Below are positions 9,161 to 18,615 of a stretch of DNA of 64,000 nucleotides, piece after piece. The DNA is from Desulfoscipio gibsoniae DSM 7213. GTDB lineage: Bacteria; Bacillota; Desulfotomaculia; Desulfotomaculales; Desulfallaceae. Below the pieces are notes generated by a model, which was not told the origin of the DNA, did no database searches, and worked only from the letters and a program-made list of their open reading frames with translations. How positions within the stretch are numbered: the stretch's first letter is position 1; each line of letters begins with the position of its first letter. The stretch covers positions 1,116,001-1,180,000 of the forward strand of contig NC_021184.1 in assembly GCF_000233715.2 (NCBI RefSeq), read 5' to 3'. A program made the translations under genes and the position numbers.

Positions 9161-9206
9161 AAAGTAGAGTAAGCCGCACCCTCAAAGGTGCGGCTTACTC
9201 TACTTT
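9161..9206 (-). terminator. long perfect hairpin after the small leftward gene
   Basis: A perfect 20-bp inverted repeat (9161-9180 with 9187-9206) and a 6-base loop lie 16 bases beyond the stop of the gene at 9222-9437. The T tract is weak on either side. It most likely ends transcription, though such long perfect stems can also be remnants of small mobile palindromes. Confidence 0.6.
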
Positions 9207-9221
9207 ACATAAGTTTCAGTT

Positions 9222-9437
9222 TTAATTTTTATTTACGTAATGCAAATAGAGCATTCTTAAAGCATCTAACCAGACCAACGGGTCCAGTCTGTCGATTTCC
9301 TTATATTTTTCCTCACCCAGGTTTTCGATGAGCAACTCTTTAAAGCGCGCGTCGTCTTTGCTGTAAGCAACAACATCCTTTAATGGCCGGTCTTTAAATA
9401 AATTTATCAACAAGTTACCCAGTTCCTCCGGTTTCAA
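9222..9437 (-). CDS. small helical protein of unknown function
   Basis: A 71-residue, charged, helical protein that I do not recognise; it contains no cysteines or membrane segment. It uses a TTG start at 9437 preceded by GGGGGTGG. A perfect hairpin follows the stop, which supports a real transcribed gene. Confidence 0.45.
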   Translation of the reverse strand: MKPEELGNLLINLFKDRPLKDVVAYSKDDARFKELLIENLGEEKYKEIDRLDPLVWLDALRMLYLHYVNKN

Positions 9438-10145
9438 TTAACCACCCCCACCGTTATATTCGGTGTCGTGGTTGCAACTTCCTGTAATACAAAAGTCTAC
9501 TTTTTAAAACCAGAACGCGGGGATGGTTGTAGATGTTACATGGCATTTCCGCACAGTCGCACTGGTAGGCTTAATGCGCTCTTATTGACATTGCTCTTTT
9601 CCGTGAGCAAGGGCAGCTATTTTACTCTAAATAATTCCACAGACCAGGAGGATAGCTTAGCATTACCTTTAAAGGCAAAACCCTTAGTTTTATAGTGAAA
9701 ACACTGCACCAAAAGTGCGGAAGAACCTAAAAAAAATAAGTTTTTTTACTGCCGACGGCCCCCATCCAATATCTGAGACGGGGGCCTGTTTGTGGTGCAG
9801 TTTGACACCGGTGGTGCTGCGCGGCAACAGGTAGTGCCCGGAACCAATGCTTACCGGCGGGAATCATTGGTAAAAAGGCTCCCGGGTAATTTGCAAATTC
9901 TTTTTCGGAATGGCGAAGTGGCCGGATTGCCGGGGTCTGGGGTGGATACCGTTGCCATACTGCACCAGGATGAATTGGTTTATAGGGCATTTATATCGCA
10001 AAGTGCTCTTAATAAATGATAAAAGCAGCAATATGATTAGGTGTAGCGCAACCGACTGAATATTCTTTATTTTGGGCATGGAAATTGCATAGATAAGAGT
10101 GTAAATGAGGGTCGCCTCGTAGACCCAAAGGGGGTTTATTGATTT
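9438..10145. other. 700-base region without a supportable gene
   Basis: Several short frames on both strands (for example 9468-9695 and 9792-10019) lack ribosome sites and family resemblance. There is a GC-rich inverted repeat (GGCCCCC near 9765 and GGGGGCC near 9780). At the right end sits the sigma-54 promoter described separately. Confidence 0.45.
10074..10090 (+). promoter_or_regulatory. sigma-54 (-24/-12) promoter for the bam operon
   Basis: GGGCATGGAAATTGCAT matches the consensus TGGCACG-N4-TTGCW with the invariant GG (10075-10076) and GC (10087-10088) at the required spacing. Transcription should begin near 10100, about 45 bases before the first gene. Sigma-54 activators encoded at 22756, 31038 and 48558 are candidates to act here. 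Confidence 0.75.
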
Positions 10146-10628
10146 ATGAGTAATACGAATAGCATAAAACTACAGCGTAACTGGAAGAATATGATTCTAA
10201 TTTCCCACGGTTTTTTTCATTGCTGGCGTCAGACGGTTGAGGAAACGATAGGACAGCAGGAAGCCAAGAAGTTGGTACAACGTTTTTGGGAACTGGTGGG
10301 TCAGGGAACGGCAGAAGCTTACCTTAAAAAGAATCGGGACCCTGATAGCGTAGAGGATGTAGTGCAGGCTTTTGCCAGGGCAAGTGAAGTTATGGGAGAG
10401 ACTGTACGAGTGGAAAAAGACGGGGAAGCTGTGCTGTTAGTCCATGATGCCTGTCCCTGGATTGACTCTTATCGTGATTACGGATCACCAGGACAATGCC
10501 AACTCGGGTGTGACCGGTGGTTCGGAGCTGCGGTCGAGGGTATTTCTCCCCGGTTACGGGTAGAAACAACGGCCTGTCAGGCTGCGGGAGATCAGACCTG
10601 TGCCAGGCGATTTACCTTCATTTCATAA
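10146..10628 (+). CDS. ATC-hydrolase-like small protein, first gene of the bam operon
   Basis: A 160-residue soluble protein resembling the L-2-amino-thiazoline-4-carboxylate hydrolase-like family (also reminiscent of V4R small-ligand domains): a helical N-terminal half, then HDACPWIDSY, GQCQLGCDRWF and VETTACQAAGDQTCARRF. Four conserved cysteines and the PW and GD pairs recur in a close paralogue at 37397-37894 and in a decayed copy at 48310. Both intact copies sit beside aromatic-catabolism genes, so it may bind or process a pathway intermediate, or sense one. The enzymatic assignment is uncertain. It is the first gene behind the sigma-54 promoter. Confidence 0.6.
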   Translation: MSNTNSIKLQRNWKNMILISHGFFHCWRQTVEETIGQQEAKKLVQRFWELVGQGTAEAYLKKNRDPDSVEDVVQAFARASEVMGETVRVEKDGEAVLLVHDACPWIDSYRDYGSPGQCQLGCDRWFGAAVEGISPRLRVETTACQAAGDQTCARRFTFIS

Positions 10629-10691
10629 AAATTAAATAGGGTTGCATTATTTGATTGGTTTGTAAACTATCTAATTCGAGGAGGATATTGT

Positions 10692-11087
10692 ATGAAATTG
10701 GAAAAAATTGACCACATATGTATAGCGGTTAAGGATGTTAAAAAAGCTGAACAAGTATACTCCAATGCTTTTGATATTAAAGCTGTTGACTACTATGTTG
10801 ATGAAAATGAAAAAATCAATGTAGTCAGGTTCATGATTGGTGAGGTCGGCTTTGAGCTTATGGAATCCACCGATCCCGACGGGGAAGTTGCTAAATTTAT
10901 TGAAAAAAATGGTGAGGGCGTTTTCTTAATATCATTTAAGGTGCCTGACACAGTTGAAAGCATGGATGAATTAAGCAAGAAAGGGCTACCCTTGCTTGAT
11001 AAGAAGCCGCGAAAATGGCGCAACAGCAATTTCACATTCTTACATCCGAAGGGGTTTAACGGGGTGTTGCTGGAACTTATTGATTAA
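10692..11087 (+). CDS. VOC-superfamily protein (glyoxalase/epimerase-like)
   Basis: A 131-residue VOC-fold protein: the start KIDHICIAVKDVKKAEQVY and VGFELMESTDPDG are characteristic of methylmalonyl-CoA epimerase-like members, with the metal ligand His near residue 8 and Glu in FELME. It ends with GVLLELID, giving the last Glu ligand. The fold needs only one metal site made by these His and Glu residues. AGGAGGA stands before the ATG. It lies between the ATC-hydrolase-like gene and bamB; a VOC protein is not a usual Bam component, so its role is open (epimerase of a CoA thioester, or stress protection). Confidence 0.7.
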   Translation: MKLEKIDHICIAVKDVKKAEQVYSNAFDIKAVDYYVDENEKINVVRFMIGEVGFELMESTDPDGEVAKFIEKNGEGVFLISFKVPDTVESMDELSKKGLPLLDKKPRKWRNSNFTFLHPKGFNGVLLELID

Positions 11088-11207
11088 ATTAGTGAGCATA
11101 ATGGTGCACATCAAGGGCTCAACATAGATGAACAATCTGCGCAGCTAAAGCATATAGCTGTGCAGATTCCCGAAAGTGGCTAAAAAGACAAGTAGAGGGG
11201 TTAAAAA

Positions 11208-13241
11208 ATGAGGTACGCAGAGACAGGATATAATTTAGAAGTTGATTTATCCCGGGGAAATATTGAGCGGGTGGAAACAGACCCGGGATTGACCGAAAAA
11301 TATCTTGGCGGCAATGGTACTGCCGCCAAGCTGATCTGGGACAGGGTATCTCCTGAAACAGATGCCTTTTCTCCCGACAATCTACTCATATTCAGCGCCG
11401 GACTGCTGGTTGGTACGCCTGTTCCCGGTTGCAACCGCACCATGGTCGATACCATTTCTCCCCAGACAAACTTTTTTTCACATTCAATATTTGGAGGCTA
11501 TTTTGGTCCGGAACTGAAACATGCAGGTTACGACAAAATAGTCATTCGCGGTAAAGCCCCCGATTTGGTTTATTTGTGGATCAACAATGACAAAGTGGAA
11601 ATACGTGACGCCTCCCATCTCAAGGGGAAAGGCACTCAGGAAACCGCGGTGCTCATTAGAGAAGAGTTGAAAGATCCCAGGATTCAAGTGGCTGCAATCG
11701 GCCTAGCCGGCGAAAACAGGGTTTTTATGGCCAGCATCGAACACTGCAACGCCGCCGCCGCGCGCGGGGTAGGCGTGATCATGGGGGATAAAAAGTTGAA
11801 GGCCATCGCCGTGCGTGGCACAAAAGATTTTTATGTTGCCAATTCGGAAGAACTTTTCAAGTTATGCCTGAGACACAGTCAGGATATGCAGGCCAGCCCG
11901 TTTGTCGGGGACCTGATGGCCATCGAGTGGAATGACGCTTTTCACCACAACAATTTCTCCTGGGGCAATGTACGTGTGCGGAGAAAGGGTTATTGGACCC
12001 AGGAAATCGAAGATAAATTCAAGGAGTACACCCTGAAGATTCGTGACCGGTTGCAAGGTTGCTATAATTGCCCGAAGAACTGCCATCTTGTGGTTAAGCC
12101 CCCCGGACGGCAAAGATACATGTTAAAATGCTACGGAAAAGCTACCTGGCATATGGCGGCCTTTAAAGAAATAGACTTTACTTTTGACATACTGGCTCTT
12201 AGTCAGGAGTACGGTGTGGACAGCTATGCAACGCCACAAGCTATAGCCTACGCCATTGAGCTTTACGAAGCCGGCATTTTAACCGACAAGGATCTGCCTG
12301 ATTTTCCGGCGGAAAGCGGGGATAGATTTTATTATCTTCTTGAAAAGATTGTCCGGCGGGAAGGAATCGGAGATGTCTTGGCCAACGGTCTTTACCGGGC
12401 GGCCCGCCAGATTGGCAATGGCGCGGAAACATATGAACATAACACAATTAAAAAATTTGAGCAGGTGCCTGTCAAGCTGGGGAAAGTAAATTACCCTTAT
12501 TATCTTATGTATTGCACCAGTGATAAAATGGCGATTAATCAGACCGAGGGATCCTATCCACAAGATCCCATTGCCGACATTGTGGAGAGACAAAAGTTTG
12601 CAGATGAATGGTTATCAGCTCCCGAAAGATTTAGAAGATATTTTATGGGGTGGGAGCCGCGCACCAATCCTTCCGTAGAAGCGTCAATCAATATTTGTGA
12701 CTGGAACGAAACCATGCACTACGTTGATGACGCCACCGGCCTGTGCGCCTTCTGCTCGTCATTCAGAGGCCAGTTTGGCGGTGCCACCGCATATCACATT
12801 TATAATATACCAACTTTCATCAACCTGGCCACAGGGATGAATATTGATGCCGACGACCTGTGGCAAATAGCCAGAAGGAACCGGAACCTGGTCAGGGCCA
12901 TTAACATCAGCAGAGGCTTAAGAAGAGCTGATGAGAAGCCGCCTAAAGACCACTGGAAGAAAAGGGAGCCTGAAAAAGAGCAAGAACTTCTTGATGAGTA
13001 TTATAAATTTAAAGGGTGGACCAATGACGGAATTCCGTCCAAAGCGACACTGGATAAACTGGGCTTGGATTACGTGGCTGAAGAATTCATCAAGAGAGGC
13101 ATCTTGACCGGTAACGAGGATAATTGCTATACGGAAACTCCGTGTTACTCGGAAGTAAATAAAAGAGAAAGTGGGCAATTTTCATCGCTGCGTAAGTCTG
13201 CGGAATTTACTTTAACTGAATACTTACACCAGAATAAATAA
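11208..13241 (+). CDS. bamB: class II benzoyl-CoA reductase, tungsten active-site subunit
   Basis: A 677-residue member of the aldehyde:ferredoxin oxidoreductase family. The N-terminal pterin-binding region (LGGNGTAAKLIW) and the [4Fe-4S] ligands Cys285, Cys288, Cys292 (CYNCPKNC) with a distal Cys513 or Cys516 (GLCAFCSSF) are visible. BamB reduces benzoyl-CoA to cyclohexa-1,5-diene-1-carboxyl-CoA at a tungsten-bis-pterin site without ATP. The family alone would not prove this substrate, but the following seven genes reproduce bamC-I in order, which makes the call strong. AGAGGGG precedes the ATG. It is slightly longer than Geobacter BamB (about 650 residues). Confidence 0.88.
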   Translation: MRYAETGYNLEVDLSRGNIERVETDPGLTEKYLGGNGTAAKLIWDRVSPETDAFSPDNLLIFSAGLLVGTPVPGCNRTMVDTISPQTNFFSHSIFGGYFGPELKHAGYDKIVIRGKAPDLVYLWINNDKVEIRDASHLKGKGTQETAVLIREELKDPRIQVAAIGLAGENRVFMASIEHCNAAAARGVGVIMGDKKLKAIAVRGTKDFYVANSEELFKLCLRHSQDMQASPFVGDLMAIEWNDAFHHNNFSWGNVRVRRKGYWTQEIEDKFKEYTLKIRDRLQGCYNCPKNCHLVVKPPGRQRYMLKCYGKATWHMAAFKEIDFTFDILALSQEYGVDSYATPQAIAYAIELYEAGILTDKDLPDFPAESGDRFYYLLEKIVRREGIGDVLANGLYRAARQIGNGAETYEHNTIKKFEQVPVKLGKVNYPYYLMYCTSDKMAINQTEGSYPQDPIADIVERQKFADEWLSAPERFRRYFMGWEPRTNPSVEASINICDWNETMHYVDDATGLCAFCSSFRGQFGGATAYHIYNIPTFINLATGMNIDADDLWQIARRNRNLVRAINISRGLRRADEKPPKDHWKKREPEKEQELLDEYYKFKGWTNDGIPSKATLDKLGLDYVAEEFIKRGILTGNEDNCYTETPCYSEVNKRESGQFSSLRKSAEFTLTEYLHQNK

Positions 13242-13270
13242 GAGCAATAGTCAGGGGGGTGAAAATCGCG

Positions 13271-13816
13271 ATGGGTAAGTTAGTTAAGAAAATAGTTAAA
13301 ACAATAAAAGTTGATCTGGACAAATGCAACGGCTGTCGCGCTTGTGAGATAGCCTGCGCTGCGTTTCATGCCAAACCGAAGTATAGCAGCTTTAATCCGG
13401 CCCGGGCCCGGATCCGGGTGGTTATTGATGAGCGGAATGATGAGTGGGTTGCAATTCGCGCCACTGATTATACCAAAGCCGGATGTGATGGCAGACGCAC
13501 TTATACAATAAACGGCAAGGAATACAGCGAGTGCAGTTTCTGCGGCACTATCTGCCCGACCAGGGATTTATTTTATGACCCCGATTCCGGCCTGCCTCTT
13601 AAATGCGATTTGTGTGAAGATGAAAAAGAGCCTTTGTGTGTTCAGATATGCAGCCGTAACGCCTTAACTTACGAAGAAAAGGAAGTTGAAGTTGAAGCTG
13701 AAGCTGAAGAACAGGTGAAGCCGGCCGAGATGGAAACAAGCTTGAAATCATTGGTAGATAAATATGGATTAAATAAGCTGCAGAACACCTTGACCCGAAT
13801 TTCAAAGAGGAGCTAA
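13271..13816 (+). CDS. bamC: benzoyl-CoA reductase electron-transfer subunit (ferredoxin-like)
   Basis: A 181-residue Fe-S protein of the DMSO-reductase-ferredoxin type. Cysteine clusters: CNGCRACEIAC near residue 20, CSFCGTIC near 90 and CDLCEDEKEPLCVQIC near 110, enough for about three [4Fe-4S] clusters. The C-terminus is a Glu/Lys-rich segment (VEVEAEAEE) followed by a helix. It should connect BamB to the larger electron-transfer subunits. The ATG at 13271 is preferred, with GGGGGG nine bases upstream; a GTG four codons earlier overlaps that site. It follows bamB by 30 bases. Confidence 0.85.
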   Translation: MGKLVKKIVKTIKVDLDKCNGCRACEIACAAFHAKPKYSSFNPARARIRVVIDERNDEWVAIRATDYTKAGCDGRRTYTINGKEYSECSFCGTICPTRDLFYDPDSGLPLKCDLCEDEKEPLCVQICSRNALTYEEKEVEVEAEAEEQVKPAEMETSLKSLVDKYGLNKLQNTLTRISKRS

Positions 13817-13903
13817 AATCTAATGTGAAATATAAAAAAAAAAGTAGTGTGAAATGTGTGAATAGGTCGAAATGTAAAATAATTTGAAAGAAGAGGAAAA
13901 GTC

Positions 13904-15055
13904 GTGGATACTGAAGCCCCAATTAAAGAGGTAATAGAGGAAATAAAAGAGAGCGGTGGAGACGCCGTCAAATTCTGCTATCAATGCGGAAAATGCGATA
14001 CTGTTTGCCCCTGGAACAAAGTCAGAACTTTCAGTATGCGTAAGCTAATCCGAGAGGCCACATTTGGATTGACCGAGATAGAACATGAAGAGATTTGGCG
14101 TTGTACTACCTGCGGAAAGTGCGCTCAGATATGTCCCAGGGACGTACAGCAGATCCAAAACATGGTAGCCTTGCGCAGGATGGCCACGGGATATGGTGTA
14201 TTTCCCGCCGCTATTAAGCCTGTTCGCGCTGCAAGCGCGGGCCTAACTTCAGATGGCAACCCCTTTGGTGAAGAACGTACCAAAAGGGCGGAATGGGCCA
14301 AGGGGCACTCTGTACAAACCTTCGAAGAAGGAATGGAAATTTTATATTTTCCCGGCTGCTACCCCAGCTATGATGCAAGATTAAAGAAAGTAGCAGTTGC
14401 CACAGCCAAAATCCTTAATAAGGCAGGGGTAGAATTCGGAATACTGGGTGCCGGGGAGAATTGCTGTGGGGAAAGCATTCGCAAGACAGGCAACGAGGAA
14501 TTATTCAAGCAATTAGCCAGGGAAAATATCAAAACTTTTATTGACAACGGGGTTAAGAGAATCCTTGTTTCTTCTCCCCATTGCTACCATACCTTCAGGA
14601 ATGAATATCCTGAATTCAATGTACACTTTGAGATAGTGCATATCTCCCAGTATTTATTCGAGCTGATTAATGAGGGAAGGCTTCAGATCAGCAAGGAGTA
14701 TGCTAAAAAAATTACTTATCATGACCCCTGTTATCTGGGTCGACATAACGGCATATATGACGAACCGCGAGAAGTTTTAAAGAAGATACCTGGTTTAGAG
14801 CTGATCGAGATGCCTGAGTCGCGGGAAAATAGTTTTTGTTGTGGCATGGGCGGAGGCAGGATTTGGGCGGAAACGCCAATGTTTGAAAGATTTGCCAACC
14901 TCAGATTAGAGCAAGCTATTGGGGTTGGGGCTGAGGAGCTAGTTACCGCCTGTCCCTATTGCATCACCAACTTTGAAGATAGCAGGGTAGTCCTGAATTA
15001 TGATGATGTTATCCAGGTTAAGGACATTACGGAGATCCTCCAAGAAGTTATTTAA
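13904..15055 (+). CDS. bamD: HdrD-like heterodisulfide reductase subunit of the Bam complex
   Basis: A 383-residue protein with an N-terminal double [4Fe-4S] ferredoxin domain (CYQCGKCDTVCPW and CTTCGKCAQICPRD) and two C-terminal CCG domains (ENCCGESIRKTG and SFCCGMGGGRIW), the modules that carry the noncubane active-site cluster in HdrB/HdrD. In the Bam complex this subunit is thought to take part in electron bifurcation or confurcation with BamE. It uses a GTG start after GAGGAAAAG. In order with bamC and bamE. Confidence 0.87.
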   Translation: MDTEAPIKEVIEEIKESGGDAVKFCYQCGKCDTVCPWNKVRTFSMRKLIREATFGLTEIEHEEIWRCTTCGKCAQICPRDVQQIQNMVALRRMATGYGVFPAAIKPVRAASAGLTSDGNPFGEERTKRAEWAKGHSVQTFEEGMEILYFPGCYPSYDARLKKVAVATAKILNKAGVEFGILGAGENCCGESIRKTGNEELFKQLARENIKTFIDNGVKRILVSSPHCYHTFRNEYPEFNVHFEIVHISQYLFELINEGRLQISKEYAKKITYHDPCYLGRHNGIYDEPREVLKKIPGLELIEMPESRENSFCCGMGGGRIWAETPMFERFANLRLEQAIGVGAEELVTACPYCITNFEDSRVVLNYDDVIQVKDITEILQEVI

Positions 15056-15370
15056 CGGAAAGGCACCTACCAGGGCGGAAGGAGCTATATCAACTTAATG
15101 GTGGTGTACACACTTCAACTATATCCGATACCAGATCGGGCACATAACACCTTGGACACAATCCAGGTTGAATGTTTGTTATCAACCTGAGATCGAATGC
15201 GCCGTCGGCATACTTATTACTTTGGCATTGACTTCTTTGGTCATGCACGCGGAGGCTGGTTGGGTGTATATTCCACCCGGATCGACTTGGTTGTTCAATA
15301 CATTAAATACGGCTGACCCGGCCAAACCCGGACAGTACGGGTAAATAAAAACTGATGAGGACTGAGACAA
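15056..15370. other. bamD-bamE gap with a 3' gene remnant
   Basis: The 315-base gap contains an open + strand frame without a start that ends at 15344. Its last 50 or so codons encode a hydrophobic helix (VGILITLALTSLVM) and a Pro/Gly-rich end (ADPAKPGQYG), which looks like the tail of a membrane protein I cannot name. No ribosome site or start is visible, so I treat it as a possible fossil. The gap is unusually large for this operon. Confidence 0.3.
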
Positions 15371-18300
15371 ATGGAAAAAGAAGAAAGAATTGAAGGACAG
15401 CTTATAAAAAGTCTTGCAGGCAGTAATTTTGGAGATGTTATGATCGTTGGTGGCGGGATTAGCGGTATTCAAGCCTCACTTGACCTTGCCACTGCCGGTT
15501 TTAAAGTCTACCTGGTAGACAAAGCACCGACCATTGGCGGCCACATGTCCCAGCTAGATAAAACCTTTCCAACCAACGACTGCTCCATGTGCATAGAATC
15601 GCCTAAATTTGTTGAATGTAACAGGCATCCCAATATAGAAATCATGACCTATACAGAAGTTGTCGGTGTCGAAGGGGAAGCAGGAGACTTTAAGGTAACA
15701 TTGATTAAAAAGCCCAGGTATGTAATAGAGAGCAAATGTACAGGTTGTGGTACCTGTGTAGAATATTGCCCGGTTACATACCCTGATCAATATAATCAAG
15801 AGATATCACAGAATAAAGCCATTCATGTATACTTTTCTCAAGCAGTTCCCCTTGTCACTTATATAGATGAAAGCTGCCGTTACCTAAAAGGAAAGACATG
15901 TACTGTATGCCAGGCAGTTTGTAAGAATGACGCCATAGATTTTAGTCAAACGGCGGAGAAGTTAGAAATAGAAGTAGGTGCAATAATTTTATCACCGGGC
16001 TTTGAGCCATTTGACCCCAAACCTAGGGATGACTATGGCTACGGAAAGTATGAGAACGTGGTAACCAGCATGGACTATGAACGGCTATTATGTTCCACCG
16101 GCCCATACGAAGGTGAGATATTGCGTGCCTCCGACAAAAAGCATCCTCATAAAATAGCCTGGATTCAATGCGTCGGATCCAGACAGGTTATACCCGGCGG
16201 CAACAGCTATTGTTCAGCCGTATGCTGCACCTACACGCAAAAGCAGGTAATCTTAACCAAAGACCACGACGCCGCAGCCGAGTGTACCATCTTCCATAAT
16301 GATATACGTGCCTATGGCAAGGACTTCGAGCGCTTCTACCAGAGAGCAAACAACCTTTCCGGCGTTCGATTTATAAGAAGCTATGTATCAATAGGAAGAG
16401 AACTCCCGGAAAGCAAGAACGTAACAATAAGATATTCTACTGTTGAGGATGGAGTAAAAGAAGAAGAATTTGATATGGTAGTATTATCCGTAGGATTGAA
16501 CCCGCCTACTGATGCAAATGGCCTGGCAGATAAGTTCGGCATTGAACTTAATACGCACGGATTCTGTAAAACCAATCCCATTAATCCTATGGAGACTTCA
16601 CGCCCGGGAATTTTTACAAGCGGAGCATTCCAGGGCCCTGTAGATATACCAGAATCGGTTGTGACCGCCAGCGGAGCTGGTTCCCAATGTGGTGAACTTC
16701 TTGACTACCGGCGAGGGAATCTATCCAGAGAAAGGGTGTACCCGCCGGAAAAAGATGTCTCTAGTGAGGAGCCCAGGGTGGGTGTCTATGTGTGTCATTG
16801 TGGGGCTAACATCGGGAGAGTAGTAGATGTCCCTTCCGTAGTTGACTATGCCTTAACCTTACCTAATGTTGTTCACGCTGAAGATAATCTTTTTATATGT
16901 TCTACTGATGCTGCCAAACATATATCAGACTCAATTCGGGAAAAAGGTATCAACCGCGTAGTTGTCGCCGCCTGCACACCCAGGACACATGAGCCGTTAT
17001 TCCGGGACACACTTAGGGAGGCGGGAATTAATCAATATTACTTTGAATTTGCTAATATTAGAGAACATTGCTCTTGGGTCCACTCCAAAGAAAAGGAGGA
17101 GGCCACACAAAAGGCAAAAGAAATAGTCCGGATGTCGGTAGCCCGAACTGCACTCTTGGAACCATTACAGGAATTTGATCTTTCCGTTAACAAAACGGCT
17201 TTAGTGGTCGGAGGGGGCCTGGCGGGCATGATCAGTGCTCTATCCATAGCTCACCAGGGACATGAAGTTCACCTGGTGGAAAAGAATACGGACCTGGGTG
17301 GGATGGCCAAAAAAGTTTACTATACCCTGGAAGGGCTCAATGTTCAAGCTTATTTGCATGATGTTATACGCAAAGTTTATCAACATCCATTAATACATGT
17401 ATATACTGATGCCGCCATTACGGAGGCTAGCGGTTATGTGGGTAATTTCATGACCAGGGTAAAATCAGAAAGAGGGGTTGCAGAGATAAAACATGGTGCA
17501 GCCGTCATCGCTACTGGTGCCCAAGTATATAAACCCACCGAATACCTTTATGGTCAAGATGACAGGGTTATGACCCACCTGGAATTAGAGGAGCAAATAG
17601 CCAAAGGAAACGAAAAAATAATTAACGCAGAAAGTCTGGTGATGATCCAATGCGTAGGCTGCAGAAACGAAGACAGAAATTACTGCAGCCGGGTATGTTG
17701 CAGCGAATCTATCAAGAACGCCTTAAAACTTAAAGAACTAAACCCCGAGATGGATATCTACATTCTCTTTAGAGATATCAGAACGTATGGTTTCAAAGAA
17801 GATTATTATCGTGAAGCGGCAAGTAAAGAGGTAAGGTTCATCCGCTATGAGCCTGATGATAAACCACAGGTAGAAGCTGGTGAATCCGATGAAGGCCGGC
17901 CAGTTTTAAAGGTTACCGTAACCGATCCTATTTTAGGTAAAAAGCTTGAAATAGATGCCGATGCACTTGCCTTAGCTGCCGCCGTTATTCCCTCCACAGG
18001 AAGTCAAGAAATAGCTGGATTATTTAAAGTATCTTTGAGTCCGGATGGTTTCTTCCAAGAAGCCCATGTCAAATTAAGGCCCGTAGACTTCGCTGCGGAA
18101 GGAGCTTATTTGTGCGGGATAGCTCACTATCCCAAGCTTATATCAGAAACGATTAGCCAGGCTTATGGAGCAGCCGGTCGGGTCTTAACTCTTCTCTCAC
18201 ATGATGCAGTCACGGCCTCCGGCTCTGTTTGCGAAGTAAATGAGGACAACTGCATTTCATGTGGAGCATGTATCTCAGCCTGCACTTACGGCGCCATAGA

Positions 18301-18472
18301 ATTTCGTCAGACACAAAAGGGCAGAAAAGCTGTCGTTAATCCCGTGCTCTGTAAAGGAGATGGACTCTGCAATACAAAGTGTCCAACAGGGGCTATTTCA
18401 CTAAAACACTATACGCATGAACAAGTCTTTCGTCAAATTGACGCGTCAGTTCCAAAGGAAAATATGATATAA
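15371..18472 (+). CDS. bamE: HdrA-like flavin/Fe-S subunit of the Bam complex
   Basis: A 1033-residue protein made of two HdrA-like halves. The N-terminal half has an FAD site (VGGGISGIQASLDLA), the HdrA cysteine signature (TNDCSMCIESPKF) and Fe-S motifs (CTGCGTCVEYCPV and following). A middle HdrA segment (VYVCHCGANIG, FICSTDAAKHI, AACTPRTHEP) leads to a second FAD site (VVGGGLAGMISALS). The C-terminus carries two more [4Fe-4S] motifs (CISCGACISACTYGAI, CNTKCPTGAI). HdrA is the flavin-based electron-bifurcating subunit in methanogens; here it probably couples a low-potential reduction of the ring to NAD or another acceptor. The frame is uninterrupted. Confidence 0.88.
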   Translation: MEKEERIEGQLIKSLAGSNFGDVMIVGGGISGIQASLDLATAGFKVYLVDKAPTIGGHMSQLDKTFPTNDCSMCIESPKFVECNRHPNIEIMTYTEVVGVEGEAGDFKVTLIKKPRYVIESKCTGCGTCVEYCPVTYPDQYNQEISQNKAIHVYFSQAVPLVTYIDESCRYLKGKTCTVCQAVCKNDAIDFSQTAEKLEIEVGAIILSPGFEPFDPKPRDDYGYGKYENVVTSMDYERLLCSTGPYEGEILRASDKKHPHKIAWIQCVGSRQVIPGGNSYCSAVCCTYTQKQVILTKDHDAAAECTIFHNDIRAYGKDFERFYQRANNLSGVRFIRSYVSIGRELPESKNVTIRYSTVEDGVKEEEFDMVVLSVGLNPPTDANGLADKFGIELNTHGFCKTNPINPMETSRPGIFTSGAFQGPVDIPESVVTASGAGSQCGELLDYRRGNLSRERVYPPEKDVSSEEPRVGVYVCHCGANIGRVVDVPSVVDYALTLPNVVHAEDNLFICSTDAAKHISDSIREKGINRVVVAACTPRTHEPLFRDTLREAGINQYYFEFANIREHCSWVHSKEKEEATQKAKEIVRMSVARTALLEPLQEFDLSVNKTALVVGGGLAGMISALSIAHQGHEVHLVEKNTDLGGMAKKVYYTLEGLNVQAYLHDVIRKVYQHPLIHVYTDAAITEASGYVGNFMTRVKSERGVAEIKHGAAVIATGAQVYKPTEYLYGQDDRVMTHLELEEQIAKGNEKIINAESLVMIQCVGCRNEDRNYCSRVCCSESIKNALKLKELNPEMDIYILFRDIRTYGFKEDYYREAASKEVRFIRYEPDDKPQVEAGESDEGRPVLKVTVTDPILGKKLEIDADALALAAAVIPSTGSQEIAGLFKVSLSPDGFFQEAHVKLRPVDFAAEGAYLCGIAHYPKLISETISQAYGAAGRVLTLLSHDAVTASGSVCEVNEDNCISCGACISACTYGAIEFRQTQKGRKAVVNPVLCKGDGLCNTKCPTGAISLKHYTHEQVFRQIDASVPKENMI

Positions 18473-18500
18473 CAACTTGATGCGGTTGTTGGAGATGGTT

Positions 18501-18540
18501 AGAAAGGGGACACACCTTCTTAGCTAGGAATGTTCCCAAC
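18501..18540 (+). repeat. REP-like palindromic element, copy 1
   Basis: The stretch begins AGAAAGGGGACACACCT and ends GGAATGTTCCCAAC, so its ends can pair as GGGGACA with TGTTCCC (one mismatch). A longer copy with the same ends lies after bamF. Such elements resemble those associated with REP-type (Y1) transposases; none is encoded in this window. Confidence 0.55.
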
Positions 18541-18615
18541 TTATAAATATCCCCAATTTAAACGAACAAAGAGAGATTACAAAGAGAGATTACTAATTAA
18601 AGAGGTGAGATAAAA

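Noticed and set aside
9468-10019. Several short frames between the small leftward gene and the bam operon
   Set aside because: No start signals, mutually overlapping on both strands and no recognisable domain.
11208-13241. BamB as an ordinary aldehyde:ferredoxin oxidoreductase
   Set aside because: The family alone would allow it, but the following bamC-I genes in canonical order make the benzoyl-CoA reductase call much more likely.
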